Below are positions 1 to 8,583 of a stretch of 64,000 nt of DNA, piece by piece. Numbering within the stretch: position 1 is the stretch's first letter; the number at the start of each line of letters is the position of its first letter. Source of the DNA: Bog-532 sp963828445 (GTDB taxonomy: Bacteria; Actinomycetota; Actinomycetes; Streptosporangiales; Streptosporangiaceae); contig CAWHFP010000040.1 in NCBI GenBank assembly GCA_963828445.1, positions 248,001 through 312,000 on the forward strand, written 5' to 3'. The notes beneath the pieces were generated by a model. That model was not told where the DNA came from. It saw only the letters and a program-made list of their open reading frames with translations, and ran no database searches. The translations under genes and the position numbers were made by a program.

Positions 1-1312
1 GTCCAGGCCGCGGGCGAATGAGTGCAGGTGGGGAAGGTCAGCGGCCCGCGCGTCGGTGATCCACTGGCGGAGCTTTCTGTCGTTGCCCGGGGCGGCAGCC
101 AGCAGGGCCGCAAAGGACGTGATGAGGCTGGCCAGGGCGGTCATCTCGGGGCAGGCGGTGGTGAGCCCGGCGAGTGTCTCAGCCTGCCCGGCCGTGAGGC
201 TGTCTGGACGGGTGAGCAGGATCCGGGCGGCGCGGCGGGGGGATAGGTGCGGCCGGTCTGCTTCGGCGCGGCCCTGGCTGAGGTAGCGGACCAGCAGGCT
301 GGAGCTGCCCTGGTAACCGTGCTCGCGGATTTCCCGCAGCAGCTGGGCGACCGGGACACCGGGCTCGCTGGCCCGGCGCTGGCGGAGGTAGACCGCGGTG
401 AGGGATCGACGCGGGCCGGGCGGTATTTCGGGACGCGGGCCAGCCGCTCCGGTTCGCTGGCGCGGTCGTAGCGCTTGACGGCGTTGAGCGAAAGGTTCAG
501 GCGGCGGGCGCACTCCAGCAGGCCCACGTTCGCCGCCGCAGCTGATGGACCTGCTGCCAGCGCTCGGCGGTGGTGGCGGCCCGTTTGCCCTCCTGCAGGG
601 GGACCCCTTTGGCCCAGCAGGCGCAGTGCGCCGCGACTTCCTTGCGGACGGCCTCGCCGAGGCCGTGCCACAGGTGCCAGCGGTCGCTGACCTGCACCGC
701 GCCGGGCAGCGCCTGGCGGACGGCCTCGCCATAGGCGCCCGACCCGTCCCGGCACACGACCTCAGCCCGGGATGGTCCCGCAGCCACTGTCCGGCGACGT
801 CAGCGGTGCGGCCGGGGATGACGTCGACGCGGCGGCCGGTCCCGGCGTCGATGAGCACGGTCGCGTAGATGGCGGCCGCGGCGCAGCGCGAAGTCGCCGG
901 TCCCGAGCACCCGCGGCACTGCCAGCGCGGGAAGGGGGATCGCCAGCAGCACCCGCAGCGCGGTGTCCCGGGACACGCCGATGCCCAGCGCCGGCAGCAG
1001 CCGCGCCGAGGCCCGGCCCGCTAATTCACGCGCGACCACGCTGACCTGGGTAGTCAGCCGCGTGGTGCGCCGCTGGTAACGGTCCAGGACGCCCGGGACC
1101 TGCTCGCGGAAGGTCTGCGCGGGCAGTCCATGACCGGGCAGCGCGGCCGGCGGACCGCACCGTGACCAGGACGCGGCGGCCATCAACGGGCACGTCCGCC
1201 GCCGTCCGCTCCTGATAGCCGTGCACGCGGGCCGTCGCCGTGCCACAGCCCGGGCACCCCACTGGCTGGACCCGGGTCCTGGCCCGGAGCAACCTACTGG
1301 GCGCGGCGAGGT
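1..1312 (-). pseudogene. ISL3-family transposase, frameshifted and cut by the window edge
   Basis: Pieces in different minus-strand frames line up in the order of an ISL3 transposase. First comes an N-terminal zinc-finger-like piece (CPGCGTATARVHGYQERT, near 1200-1265), then a helix-turn-helix/linker piece (about 870-1110). Next is part of the DDE domain with the motif VSDRWHLWHGLGEAV (about 640-700), and finally a C-terminal piece (ECARRLNLSLNAVKRYDR, about 465-520). The C-terminus then continues in other frames to base 1 (DLPHLHSFARGLD). At least three frame changes separate the pieces, so no full protein can be made from the sequence as given. Whether this is decay or sequencing indels is unclear, because other genes in the window show the same kind of break. 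Confidence 0.75.
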
Positions 1313-1381
1313 GTCCCGCATCACGAACGGCAGCGGGTCCGCAAGCGCATCGTGTGGAAGCACGTGCATCATCCAAGAGCC
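1..1381 (-). mobile_element. ISL3-family insertion sequence, one end only (continues left of window)
   Basis: The stretch holds the remains of an ISL3-type transposase read on the minus strand. It ends at 1381 in a sequence that, read inward on the minus strand, begins GGCTCTTGGATGATGC; ISL3-family terminal repeats characteristically begin GGCTCTT. The other end lies outside the window, so the repeat pair and the usual 8-bp target duplication cannot be checked; the adjoining bases 1382-1389 (ttgagccg) would be one copy. The element sits just after the stop codon of the TetR gene and leaves it intact. Confidence 0.7.
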
Positions 1382-1425
1382 TTGAGCCGGCCTCGGCGAT
1401 GGCTGTGAACGAACCTGGCTTGGGC

Positions 1426-2031
1426 TCACCTGCCGATGGCAAGGGCGAGGAGGGTATCGACCGCAGTTTCGAACGGGCGGGCACTCCGATGCACCTGGGC
1501 GAGTAGAAGCCCTCCTTGGAGCGTGGCGAGCAGAGTAGTGGCGAGGTCGTCCGGGTCGATGCCGGACGGGAGTTTCCCGTCGGCATGAAGGGATCTGAGT
1601 GCATCGCCGATGACGGCTGCCCACTGATCGAACCCGGCCGCGATGAGCGCTCGGGCCTCGGGGTCACTCTCGGCGAGCTGACCACCGAGCGAGCCGAGTG
1701 GGCAGCCCCCCTTTGCTTTGGTGAGCTTCGCTGCGGTGATCACCATGTCCCGCCAGGCTTCGACTCCGTTCGCGCTGCTGAGCACGTGCCGCTGGTGATT
1801 GACGATGGTGTCGGCCTGGTAGTCGATGACCGCCTGCACGAGCTCGTTCTTGTCGGGGAAGTAGTGGTACATCTGCGAGCCGCTGACTTCCGCCGCCACC
1901 TTGACGTCTTCCAAGGTGGTGCCCGCCACCCCGCGCTCATGGATCAGGGCGGCGGCCTCCTCCACTATTCGTGCCCGGGTGCGTGCTCCCTTGGAGGTGA
2001 GCCTCGGCCGGTCACTCGTCTCGTCGACCAT
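1426..2031 (-). CDS. TetR/AcrR-family transcriptional regulator
   Basis: This is a 201-residue protein with an N-terminal TetR DNA-binding domain at about residues 14-60: RARIVEEAAALIHERGVAGTTLEDVKVAAEVSG followed by the recognition-helix segment QMYHYFPDKNELV. The ligand-binding half includes GGCPLGSLGGQLAE, which resembles the YxaF/LmrA-type C-terminal domain. It is transcribed divergently from the short-chain dehydrogenase at 2128, with a 96-bp gap, so it probably represses itself and that dehydrogenase group. The ligand cannot be told from sequence. The gene ends 44 bp before the insertion-element end and appears intact. Confidence 0.9.
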   Translation of the reverse strand: MVDETSDRPRLTSKGARTRARIVEEAAALIHERGVAGTTLEDVKVAAEVSGSQMYHYFPDKNELVQAVIDYQADTIVNHQRHVLSSANGVEAWRDMVITAAKLTKAKGGCPLGSLGGQLAESDPEARALIAAGFDQWAAVIGDALRSLHADGKLPSGIDPDDLATTLLATLQGGLLLAQVHRSARPFETAVDTLLALAIGR

Positions 2032-2127
2032 GCACCAATGTTAGCAAGATTCTGAGTTTGACAACCCAGTACCGAACGCCAGAGTGAGTCGTGCAACCCA
2101 TTTTGGAGCGAGAGGACGACTCATCGC
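2032..2127. promoter_or_regulatory. Divergent promoter region between tetR-type gene and dehydrogenase
   Basis: The 96-bp gap holds TTGACA at 2058-2063 on the plus strand. Overlapping it on the minus strand is TTGTCA, followed 15 bases later by TAACAT just before the TetR start codon, which would give a nearly leaderless message. No clean palindrome was found. GAGAGGA at about 2110-2116 is the likely ribosome binding site for the gene at 2128. Confidence 0.4.
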
Positions 2128-2877
2128 ATGACTGACCTAAAGGGCAAGACAGCTCTGGTAACGGGCTCGACGAGCGGGATCGGCAGGGCCACGGCCGTCG
2201 CCCTGGCCGCCCGCGGCGCTCGCGTCCTGGTAGTCGGACGCAATGAGCAACGAGCCAAAGACGTGGTCGCCGAGATCGAAGGCAGCGGAGGCAGCGCAAC
2301 GTTCCGGCTCACCACGCTGAGCGACCTCGAATCGGCCCGGAACCTGGTCCAGTGGGCCACCGAGGCGGGCGACGGCCACGTCGACATCCTCATCAACAAC
2401 GCCGGCGTCGCCTTGCTCGGGCCAAGCAACGCAGCCACCGAAGCAGAGTTCGACGAGACCTTCGCGCTGAACGTCAAGGTTCCGTTCTTCCTCGTCGCGT
2501 CACTGGCGCCAGCCATGGCCGAACGCGGATGGGGTTCGATCGTCAACGTCAGCACGATGGTCGCGAGCTTCGGACAGGCTGGCATGGCTCTGTACGGCGC
2601 CAGCCGGGCGGCTCTCGAACTGTTGACGAAGGCCTGGGCCGCCGAATACGGCGCTCGTGGCGTCCGGGTCAACGCCGTCGCCCCCGGCCCGACGCGCACC
2701 GCGATGATGGAAGCCATGCCCGACGAGATGGTGAACCAGCTCGCGGCACTGGCGCCGGCAGGCCGCGTGGCTGAGCCCGCGGAACTTGCTGCGGCGATCG
2801 TCTTCCTCGCAAGTGATGACGCCAGCTTCGTCCACGGCGTCACTCTCGCGGTCGACGGGGGCCGGGTGGCGACGTAG
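2128..2877 (+). CDS. Short-chain dehydrogenase/reductase (SDR) family oxidoreductase
   Basis: This 249-residue protein is the usual length for a classical SDR. It has the NAD(P)-binding TGSTSGIG motif near residues 12-19 and the NNAG motif near residue 90. The catalytic serine lies in VNVSTM and the Tyr-x-x-x-Arg pair in YGASR; the catalytic lysine position is Arg here, whereas family members normally have YxxxK. The C-terminal VDGGR segment is typical. It probably reduces a carbonyl or oxidises an alcohol with NAD(P)(H), but the substrate is unknown. It is divergent from the TetR gene and followed by another SDR and a VOC protein, so it may belong to a small TetR-controlled detoxification operon. 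Confidence 0.88.
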   Translation: MTDLKGKTALVTGSTSGIGRATAVALAARGARVLVVGRNEQRAKDVVAEIEGSGGSATFRLTTLSDLESARNLVQWATEAGDGHVDILINNAGVALLGPSNAATEAEFDETFALNVKVPFFLVASLAPAMAERGWGSIVNVSTMVASFGQAGMALYGASRAALELLTKAWAAEYGARGVRVNAVAPGPTRTAMMEAMPDEMVNQLAALAPAGRVAEPAELAAAIVFLASDDASFVHGVTLAVDGGRVAT

Positions 2878-3012
2878 CACCAGTCGCAGCACAGCGACGT
2901 TCACCGGAGCGGCCCTGCCGGCCGGCGGCGGGATGACCGCCGTACGGGCCGCTCGCGAGACGACGCCCTCGAAGTGCCCTGGCATGCAGGACTTACCCGA
3001 TGGGAGAAGCGT

Positions 3013-3907
3013 ATGAGCAAGTTCGACGCCCAGTTCGCGGGTCGGCTGGACGGTCAGACCGTGCTAGTCACCGGCGCCAAGGGCGGTATCGGCCACGAAA
3101 CCGCCCAAGGCATTGGGAATAGTGGGGCGACTGTGCTGGTGCACGCCCGCCGTGCCGACGACGCCCGACGCGCCGTCGACCTACTGGTCAACAACGGCAA
3201 CGGCAACGGGCCGGTACCTGGCCGTAGCAGGAGACCTCGGATCTCTGGCCGGTGTTCGGGAACTCGTCGACGCTGTGCACGAGGCAGCGCCGAAGGGACT
3301 CAACGGACTGGTCAACAACGCGGGCGCCGCGTTTTCCAGCAAGGCACTGTCACCCGACGGGTACGAGCGGACCATCGCCATCAATCACGTCGCGCTGGCG
3401 GCGCTGACTGACGGGCTGCTCGACCTGCTCCGGAAGGGCGCTGATGATGTCGCCGCGCCCTCGCGGGTGGTCAACATGACCGCCCTGATCGAGTCGCGGG
3501 GCAAGCCGATCACCGACTGGAGCTACCCGGGTAAGTACAAGCAGATCCAGGCCTACGCCGATGCCAAACTGCTGGCCCTGATGTACACCTACGCCCAAGC
3601 TCGCCGCCATGAGGGCGAGGGCCTGACGTTCAACGCAGTCAGCCCGGGCGCGGTCAAAACCAGTCTCGGCAGCAAGGCCGGCGGGCCGTTCAAAACGATT
3701 CAGGCGTTGACCAATCCGTTCGTCGGGCCGCCGGAGAAGGGCTCGCGCGGCTGTGTCCGGCTGATGGCCGATCCCAGCCTCGCGACCGCCACCGGCGGCT
3801 ACTACAGCTCGGCCAAGCTCAAGACGTCATCCAAGAAGTCTCGTGACCAAGACGCTCAGGACCGGGTGTACGAGCAGACCGAACGCGAACTGCGCATCCA
3901 CAACTGA
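3013..3907 (+). pseudogene. SDR-family oxidoreductase, frame broken by one extra base near 3206
   Basis: The start is ATG at 3013 (MSKFDAQFAGRL), preceded by GGAGAAG. The first 65 codons carry the cofactor motif TGAKGGIG. After a run of three GGCAAC repeats the frame is lost. One base later the downstream frame reads RYLAVAGDLGSL and continues through LVNNAG, the catalytic region (Tyr in SYPGKYKQIQAYADAK) and a normal end at 3907. Removing one G near 3206-3209 restores a protein of about 297 residues resembling the retinol-dehydrogenase/protochlorophyllide-reductase-like SDRs. Both halves are conserved, so a sequencing error or a very recent slip at the short repeat is more likely than old decay. 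Confidence 0.82.
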
Positions 3908-3985
3908 AGCGGCCCCAGCCGGCTATCGCCAGCACAGCCGGTGCGGCAACGCTCGCGCCCTCATCAACTCGAAAGGACCAAACCC

Positions 3986-4390
3986 ATGGCAGATTTCCCT
4001 GCACCCACCGAGGGCATAGTCCTCACCCAATTCATCGTCGCAAACGATGTCGCCCGCTCACGAGCCTTCTACACCGACGTGCTCGGTGGCGAGGCAATTA
4101 TGGACGGTGAGCCCTCAATCGTCGCACTCGCTAACAGCTGGATCATCATCAACACCGGCGGTGGCCCGACTGACGACAAGCCGTCCGTCGTGCTCGAGGC
4201 CCCGACTGATCCAGACCGGGTGAGCGCGTTCCTCAACATCCGAGTGGCCGACATCGCTGCCGTCTACGCCGACTGGTCGGCGAAAGGCGGGCACTTCCTC
4301 ACCGAGCCCATCGACCGCGGCGCAGAGATTCGCTGCTACCTGCGCGACCCCGACGGCCACCTGATCGAGGTCGGCCAGAGCCAACGCTGA
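3986..4390 (+). CDS. VOC-superfamily (glyoxalase/bleomycin-resistance fold) protein
   Basis: This is a 134-residue protein starting at ATG 3986 (MADFPAPTEG), 8 bases after the ribosome binding site GAAAGGAC. It shows the paired beta-alpha-beta-beta-beta repeats of the VOC fold, with IVANDVARSRAFYTDVLGGE at the N-terminus and RCYLRDPDGHLIEVGQ at the C-terminus. The final Glu of LIEVGQ is a common metal ligand. Substrate and reaction (isomerase, dioxygenase or binding protein) cannot be assigned. It follows the two SDR genes and may be co-transcribed with them. Confidence 0.85.
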   Translation: MADFPAPTEGIVLTQFIVANDVARSRAFYTDVLGGEAIMDGEPSIVALANSWIIINTGGGPTDDKPSVVLEAPTDPDRVSAFLNIRVADIAAVYADWSAKGGHFLTEPIDRGAEIRCYLRDPDGHLIEVGQSQR

Positions 4391-4392
4391 CC

Positions 4393-4426
4393 GGGCGGCG
4401 GCCTCTCCTGCACCTCCCGGCCGCCC
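4393..4426 (+). terminator. Possible stem-loop terminator after the VOC gene
   Basis: GGGCGGC at 4393-4399 pairs with GCCGCCC at 4420-4426 across a 20-base loop, 2 bases after the VOC stop codon, and is followed by ACTTTGGGG. The stem is short, the loop is long and there is no good T tract, so the call is weak. Confidence 0.35.
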
Positions 4427-4868
4427 ACTTTGGGGGCCTTTCAAACGACCACCTGTCAACCTTCTGGAGGAGCGCGTGAGCGAACGGGACTGACCCCGTC
4501 TTAGTTGACTCGGGGGTTGAGTGGTCCAGGCGGCGTGTGCGGCCTGGTTAGATTGTCTCGTATTAGATGGGTGTCAGGCGGCCGAGCCGGCGCTGGCGTC
4601 GCCGCCGGCGCTAGGTCCGCTCGGTTGTTGTTCTTTCCGTGCCGGTTGACGCGACCGGGGACGAGTGCGGCGGCGCTCGACCCCGACGGTGCCCGGGTAT
4701 TCCTTCCTCGCTGCGTAGCCTACCGTAATAGAGAGCCGGTCAGAGTTGGATCTTCTGTTCGATTACTAGCTGACGAGCTGGGAATCCTTTTTCCCATTCA
4801 GCCTCCTCCCTTCTGATGTACGCAGAGGGACCATTGCCGACATGGGCGTCCCATGATCCGGGCCACGG
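4427..4868. other. Gene-poor stretch with small hairpins; no supported gene
   Basis: No open frame here has convincing coding character. At 4465-4495 a good ribosome binding site (GGAGGAG) is followed by GTG and only five codons (Val-Ser-Glu-Arg-Asp) before a stop, which looks like the severed start of a lost gene. Right after it are CCCCG...CGGGG and the hairpin CCAGGC/GCCTGG near 4528-4549. The base composition is lower in GC than the flanks around 4620-4810. It may be a scar of an insertion or deletion. Confidence 0.4.
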
Positions 4869-5531
4869 CTAACCGGGAACGCGGGCCCAGGCGTCTTTCA
4901 GGGCGCGGATCTCGGCGGCGCTGCTGTCCCGGGCGATGTAGGGGATGTCCAGCGCGTACCGCATCTGCTCGCGCGGGATCCGGCGGTGCACGGCGGCGAG
5001 GTCATGCAGGATCGCGCCGTACAGGTCCGACCCGGCCAGGCAGTAGATGTCGATCAGCACCGGATGGTCATTGGCGCTCCAGTAGAGGTGGTGGGTTGCG
5101 TCCAGGTCGCACCGGCCCCACCACGGTGTCGATTCCCGGTACTCGGCGTCGATCCGCCGCGCGGTGCGGCACAGTTCGCCGTACTCCGCATCCTCCGTCC
5201 GGGCCCGCCACCGCTTGGCCACCCGTTCGCTCAGCGGATGACCGACGCCCGTGACGTACTCCAGGAAGACGACCGAACCCCCGCCCTCCAGGCCGGAGGC
5301 CAGCTCGATCCGGGGCAGCCAGGGGTTGCCGGCGCACTCGCGGCACAGGTCCACAAAGGCCCAGTAGGCGGGGTCGAACGGGCACACCCGCGCGACCAGG
5401 TCACCGTCGGGCGATCTCAGCGCCACCGCCCAGTCACCCGCCCCCATCAGCATCCAGTCCCGGGCGACCAATTCGGCCAGGACCTGCCGGTGCGACAGCG
5501 ACTCCCACGGCAGGCCAGGTAGTTCAGGCAC
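4869..5531 (-). CDS. Hypothetical protein with a protein-kinase-like fold
   Basis: This is a 220-residue protein starting with GTG. The segments GDWAVALRSPDGDLVARVCPFDPAYWAFVDLC and GGGSVVFLEYVTG resemble the N-lobe of small kinase-like/phosphotransferase-like proteins. HPVLIDIYCLAGSDLY sits where the metal-binding Asp region would be. There is no standard HRD or DFG motif, so activity is doubtful. It is a known type of actinobacterial hypothetical protein, but I cannot name a function. It lies downstream of the flavin oxidase pair on the same strand, with a 40-bp gap. Confidence 0.6.
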   Translation of the reverse strand: MPELPGLPWESLSHRQVLAELVARDWMLMGAGDWAVALRSPDGDLVARVCPFDPAYWAFVDLCRECAGNPWLPRIELASGLEGGGSVVFLEYVTGVGHPLSERVAKRWRARTEDAEYGELCRTARRIDAEYRESTPWWGRCDLDATHHLYWSANDHPVLIDIYCLAGSDLYGAILHDLAAVHRRIPREQMRYALDIPYIARDSSAAEIRALKDAWARVPG

Positions 5532-5571
5532 AGCCGCACGCTAACCACGCGCCATCGCGCGGCGCAAAGGG

Positions 5572-7248
5572 TTAACGGGGCGGCGGCCCGCCCGCGATAC
5601 CGGCCCGGGCCGCGCCCGGGACCCGGGCCACCCGGCTGCGCCAGCGGTCGGAACGGCGCTGGGTCCGCTGGTCGGCCAGCACCTGGTGGACCACATTGCG
5701 GCCGGGGATGCCGGTCACCCCGCCGCCGCCGTGGGTGGACGAGCCCGCCTGGTACAGGCCCTGGACCGGGGTGCGCAGGTCGGCATAGCCGGCCGCGGGC
5801 CGGGCGTGGAACATCTGGCCCAGCGACAGCTCGCCGTGGAAGATGTTGCCGCCGACCAGGCCGTACTCTTCCTGCATCTGGTGCGGGCCGATGACCTGGC
5901 GGTGCAGCACCGAGTCGGTGAACCCGGGGGCCACCGTCTCCAGCCGGGCGATGACCCGGTCCGCGTAAGCCGCCACCGCCGCGTCGTCCGGGGTGTCCGC
6001 GTACCCGGCCGGCACCCACTGGGTGAACAGCGACATGACGTGCTGGCCGGCGGGGGCCAGCGAATCGTCGAACACGCTGGGGATGCAGATGTCGGCGAAC
6101 GGCAGCTCCGACGGCTGCCCGGCCACCGCCTGCTGGAACGCGTTCTCCACGTCGTCCAGGCTCTCGGCCAGCACGATGGTGCCCCCGTGCACCTGCGGGT
6201 CGAAGTCCGGGTGGCTGGTGAAGGTGGGCAGCCGGTCCAGGGCCAGGTTGATCTTGACCGTGCCGCTGCGGGTCTGCCAGGAGCGGATGTCATCCACGAA
6301 CCCGGCCGGCAGGTCGGCCGGGTCGAGCAGGCGCAGGAACGAGATCTGGGGGTGCGCGGTGGTGATCACGATGTCGGCGTCGATCTCCTCGCCGCTGGCC
6401 AGCGTGACCCCGCACACCTTGCCGTCCCGGGTCCGGATCTGGGCCACCTCGGCGTCGGTGCGGATCTCGGCCCCGAACGACCGGGCCGCGGCCGCGATCG
6501 CGGTGGTGACCCCGCCCATGCCGCCGCGCGGGAAGCCCCAGGCCCCGGACTGCCCGTCGGCCTCGCCCACGTGGTGGTGCAGCATCACGTACGCGGTGCC
6601 GGCCGACCGGGGCCCGGCCCAGGTGCCGATCACCCCGGACACCGAGAGCACGCCGCGTACGGCGTCGCTTTCGAAGTAACGGTCCAGCAGGTCGGCGATG
6701 CTGCCGGTGAGCAGCCTGGTCACGTCCACCGAGGCGCGCTCGTCCACCCCGCGCAGCTGGCCCAGCAGCCGGGCCTGCTGCCACAGGTCCACCGGCCGCC
6801 GCGATCCGAGGTGGGGCGGGATCTGGTGCAGCAGCGGGCCCAGCAGCTGGCCGATCCGGGCCAGGTGGGCCTCGTAGCCGTCGTAGGCGTCGGCGTCGGC
6901 CACCGAGAACTTGGCGATCTCGCCGTGCCGGGCCGCCGGGTCGTCCGGCAGCCGCAGATAGCGGCCGTCGGAGCGGGGCGCGAAGTACGGGCCCTGCGGG
7001 TAGACGTGGTAGCCGTGCCGGTCCAGCCGCAGGTCGCGGACGAGGTCCGGCGGCAGCAGCGACACCACGTAGGACAGTGACGTGACCGTGTAACCGGGGC
7101 CGAACGGGTGCTCGCTCACCGCGGCCCCGCCGGTCACCTCCCGGCGTTCGCAGACCAGCGTGTCCAGCCCGTGCTTGGCCAGGTAGGCGGCGGCGACCAG
7201 ACCGTTGTGCCCGCCGCCGATGACCACGGCATCTCTGCGTGCGCTCAT
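5572..7248 (-). CDS. FAD-dependent oxidoreductase, phytoene desaturase/PYROXD2-like
   Basis: This is a 558-residue flavoprotein. Residues 6-35 form the dinucleotide-binding Rossmann motif (VVIGGGHNGLVAAAYLAKHG). The C-terminal FAD motif is near residues 495-525 (GLYQAGSSTHGGGGVTGIPGRN). Length and both motifs match the NAD(P)/FAD-dependent oxidoreductases related to carotenoid desaturases and mammalian PYROXD2. There are no carotenoid genes nearby, so a carotenoid role is unlikely. It starts 9 bp after the amine-oxidase-like gene at 7258 and is probably co-transcribed with it from the operator-bearing promoter at 8518-8537. The substrate is unknown. A GC-rich extra tail follows the last motif. 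Confidence 0.85.
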   Translation of the reverse strand: MSARRDAVVIGGGHNGLVAAAYLAKHGLDTLVCERREVTGGAAVSEHPFGPGYTVTSLSYVVSLLPPDLVRDLRLDRHGYHVYPQGPYFAPRSDGRYLRLPDDPAARHGEIAKFSVADADAYDGYEAHLARIGQLLGPLLHQIPPHLGSRRPVDLWQQARLLGQLRGVDERASVDVTRLLTGSIADLLDRYFESDAVRGVLSVSGVIGTWAGPRSAGTAYVMLHHHVGEADGQSGAWGFPRGGMGGVTTAIAAAARSFGAEIRTDAEVAQIRTRDGKVCGVTLASGEEIDADIVITTAHPQISFLRLLDPADLPAGFVDDIRSWQTRSGTVKINLALDRLPTFTSHPDFDPQVHGGTIVLAESLDDVENAFQQAVAGQPSELPFADICIPSVFDDSLAPAGQHVMSLFTQWVPAGYADTPDDAAVAAYADRVIARLETVAPGFTDSVLHRQVIGPHQMQEEYGLVGGNIFHGELSLGQMFHARPAAGYADLRTPVQGLYQAGSSTHGGGGVTGIPGRNVVHQVLADQRTQRRSDRWRSRVARVPGAARAGIAGGPPPR

Positions 7249-7257
7249 GACCTGAAC

Positions 7258-8501
7258 CTATAAAACGGATTCGGCGCCGGGAAACGCCAGCACCTGACCT
7301 GGGAAGGGGAGCGCTATCGGGTCCGGGTCCAGCTTGCTGCGGCCCGCCTCGTCGAACCGGTCCAGGCCCAGCCCGGACACGTCGGTCACCCCGGTGTCCC
7401 CGGTCAGCGCGACGTCGGCGGTGGCCCGGGCCACCGCCGGGCCCCACATCATCCCGGCCCCGGCCGCCGACGCCACCGTGACCCCGGCCATCGGGCCGCC
7501 GTCCCGGTCCAGCGCGGGCCCGATGATGGGCAGGTGGTCGGGGGTGAAGTCGATGGTGGCGGCCCACACCCGCCGCAGCGGCAGGTCCGCGGTCACCGGC
7601 ACCAGCTGGCTCAGCCGGGCCCGCATCAGCGCGAAATACTCCTGGTCCACGCCCCGGTTCTCGCCGGGCGGCTCGGCCGGGTTGCTCATCCCGAACAGCA
7701 GACCGCCCTCCTCGGGCCGCCAGTACAAGCCCGCGGCCAGGTCGAACACCATCGGCACCCGGGCCGGGTCGAGGTCCGGGTGCTGCTCGGTCACCGCGAC
7801 CTGGTGGCGCACCCCGCCGGCCGGGATCCGGACGCCGGCCCGGCGCCCCACCTCGGCCAGCTTCGGCCCGCCGGTGAGCACGACCGTCCCGGTCCGGATC
7901 GGGCCCGCGCTGGTCCGCACACCGGTCACCTGGCCGCCCGCACCGTCGCGGAGCAGCCCTTCGAAGGCCACCTGCTCGAAGACCTGGACGCCACTGCGGA
8001 ACAAGGCCACCGTGTACGCGGTCACGTTGCGGGGCGGCGTGATGAAGCCGTCCTCGGCGCAGAACGTCCCGCCCAGGGTCAGCCCCGGAGCCAGCGTCGG
8101 GTTGAGCGCGTCCAGTTGGGCCGGGTCCAGCCAGCGGACCGGCAGGCCCAGCCCGGTCTGCATGGCCATCCGCTGGCGGGCCGCGGCCACCTCGGCCTCG
8201 GTGAAGCAGGGCAGCAGGTAGCCCTGCTGGACGAACCCGGAGTCCGTGCCCAGCTCGTCGTGCTGCCGGCGGTAGAAGTCCCGCGACCAGCGGCCGAGCT
8301 GGACCGCCTCCGGGGTGCCGCCCTGCATCCGGACCACCCCGGCCGCCCGGCTGCTGGCCCCCGAGCCCAGGGTGCCCTTCTCCACCAGGACGACCCGTTC
8401 CAGGCCGGCCCGGCCAGGAAGTAGGCGCACCAGGCCCCGATCGTCCCGCCCCCCACCACCACCGCGCCGGCGGTCCGGGGGAGCTCCGCGGTCATTGGCA
8501 T
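7258..8501 (-). pseudogene. FAD-dependent amine/sarcosine oxidase-like (DAO family), frame broken near 8412
   Basis: The first about 30 codons (MPMTAELPRTAGAVVVGGG and TIGAWCAYFLA) hold the FAD-binding GGGTIGAW motif. The rest is in another frame from about 8410 (AGLERVVLVEKGTLGSGASSRAAG) to the stop at 7258. Adding one base near 8412 fuses them into a protein of about 414 residues of the DAO/sarcosine oxidase beta-subunit family, which oxidises N-methyl or secondary amines. The start is taken at ATG 8501 (or 8495), because a start at 8537 would lie inside the operator palindrome. The gene is divergent from the acyl-CoA dehydrogenase and followed 9 bp later by the PYROXD2-like gene. Both halves are well conserved, so a one-base sequence error is likely. 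Confidence 0.82.
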
Positions 8502-8517
8502 ACTCGCGATGCTCACA

Positions 8518-8537
8518 TAGACTGAACGTTCAGTCAA
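8518..8537. promoter_or_regulatory. Palindromic operator shared with the Rieske oxygenase promoter
   Basis: The perfect 16-bp palindrome GACTGAACGTTCAGTC (8520-8535) lies between the divergent amine-oxidase-like and acyl-CoA dehydrogenase genes. Read on the minus strand it is TTGACTG-AACGTT-CAGTC, and its TTGACT could be the -35 box of the minus-strand promoter. The site at 11577-11596 matches 16 of 20 positions. The form is typical of TetR-family operators. No TetR gene lies beside either site; the nearest is at 1426-2031. Confidence 0.7.
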
Positions 8538-8583
8538 TTAGCCAGCAGAGCCCAAGCCCAGCAGAGAGCACGGAGGGGCGCGA

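Noticed and set aside
4505..4816. A 103-codon plus-strand frame in the gene-poor stretch
   Set aside because: It has no ribosome binding site, a mixed codon pattern without GC bias at third positions and no known motif.
5686..7080. A 464-codon plus-strand frame
   Set aside because: It is the antisense shadow of the PYROXD2-like flavoprotein gene and has no recognisable domain.
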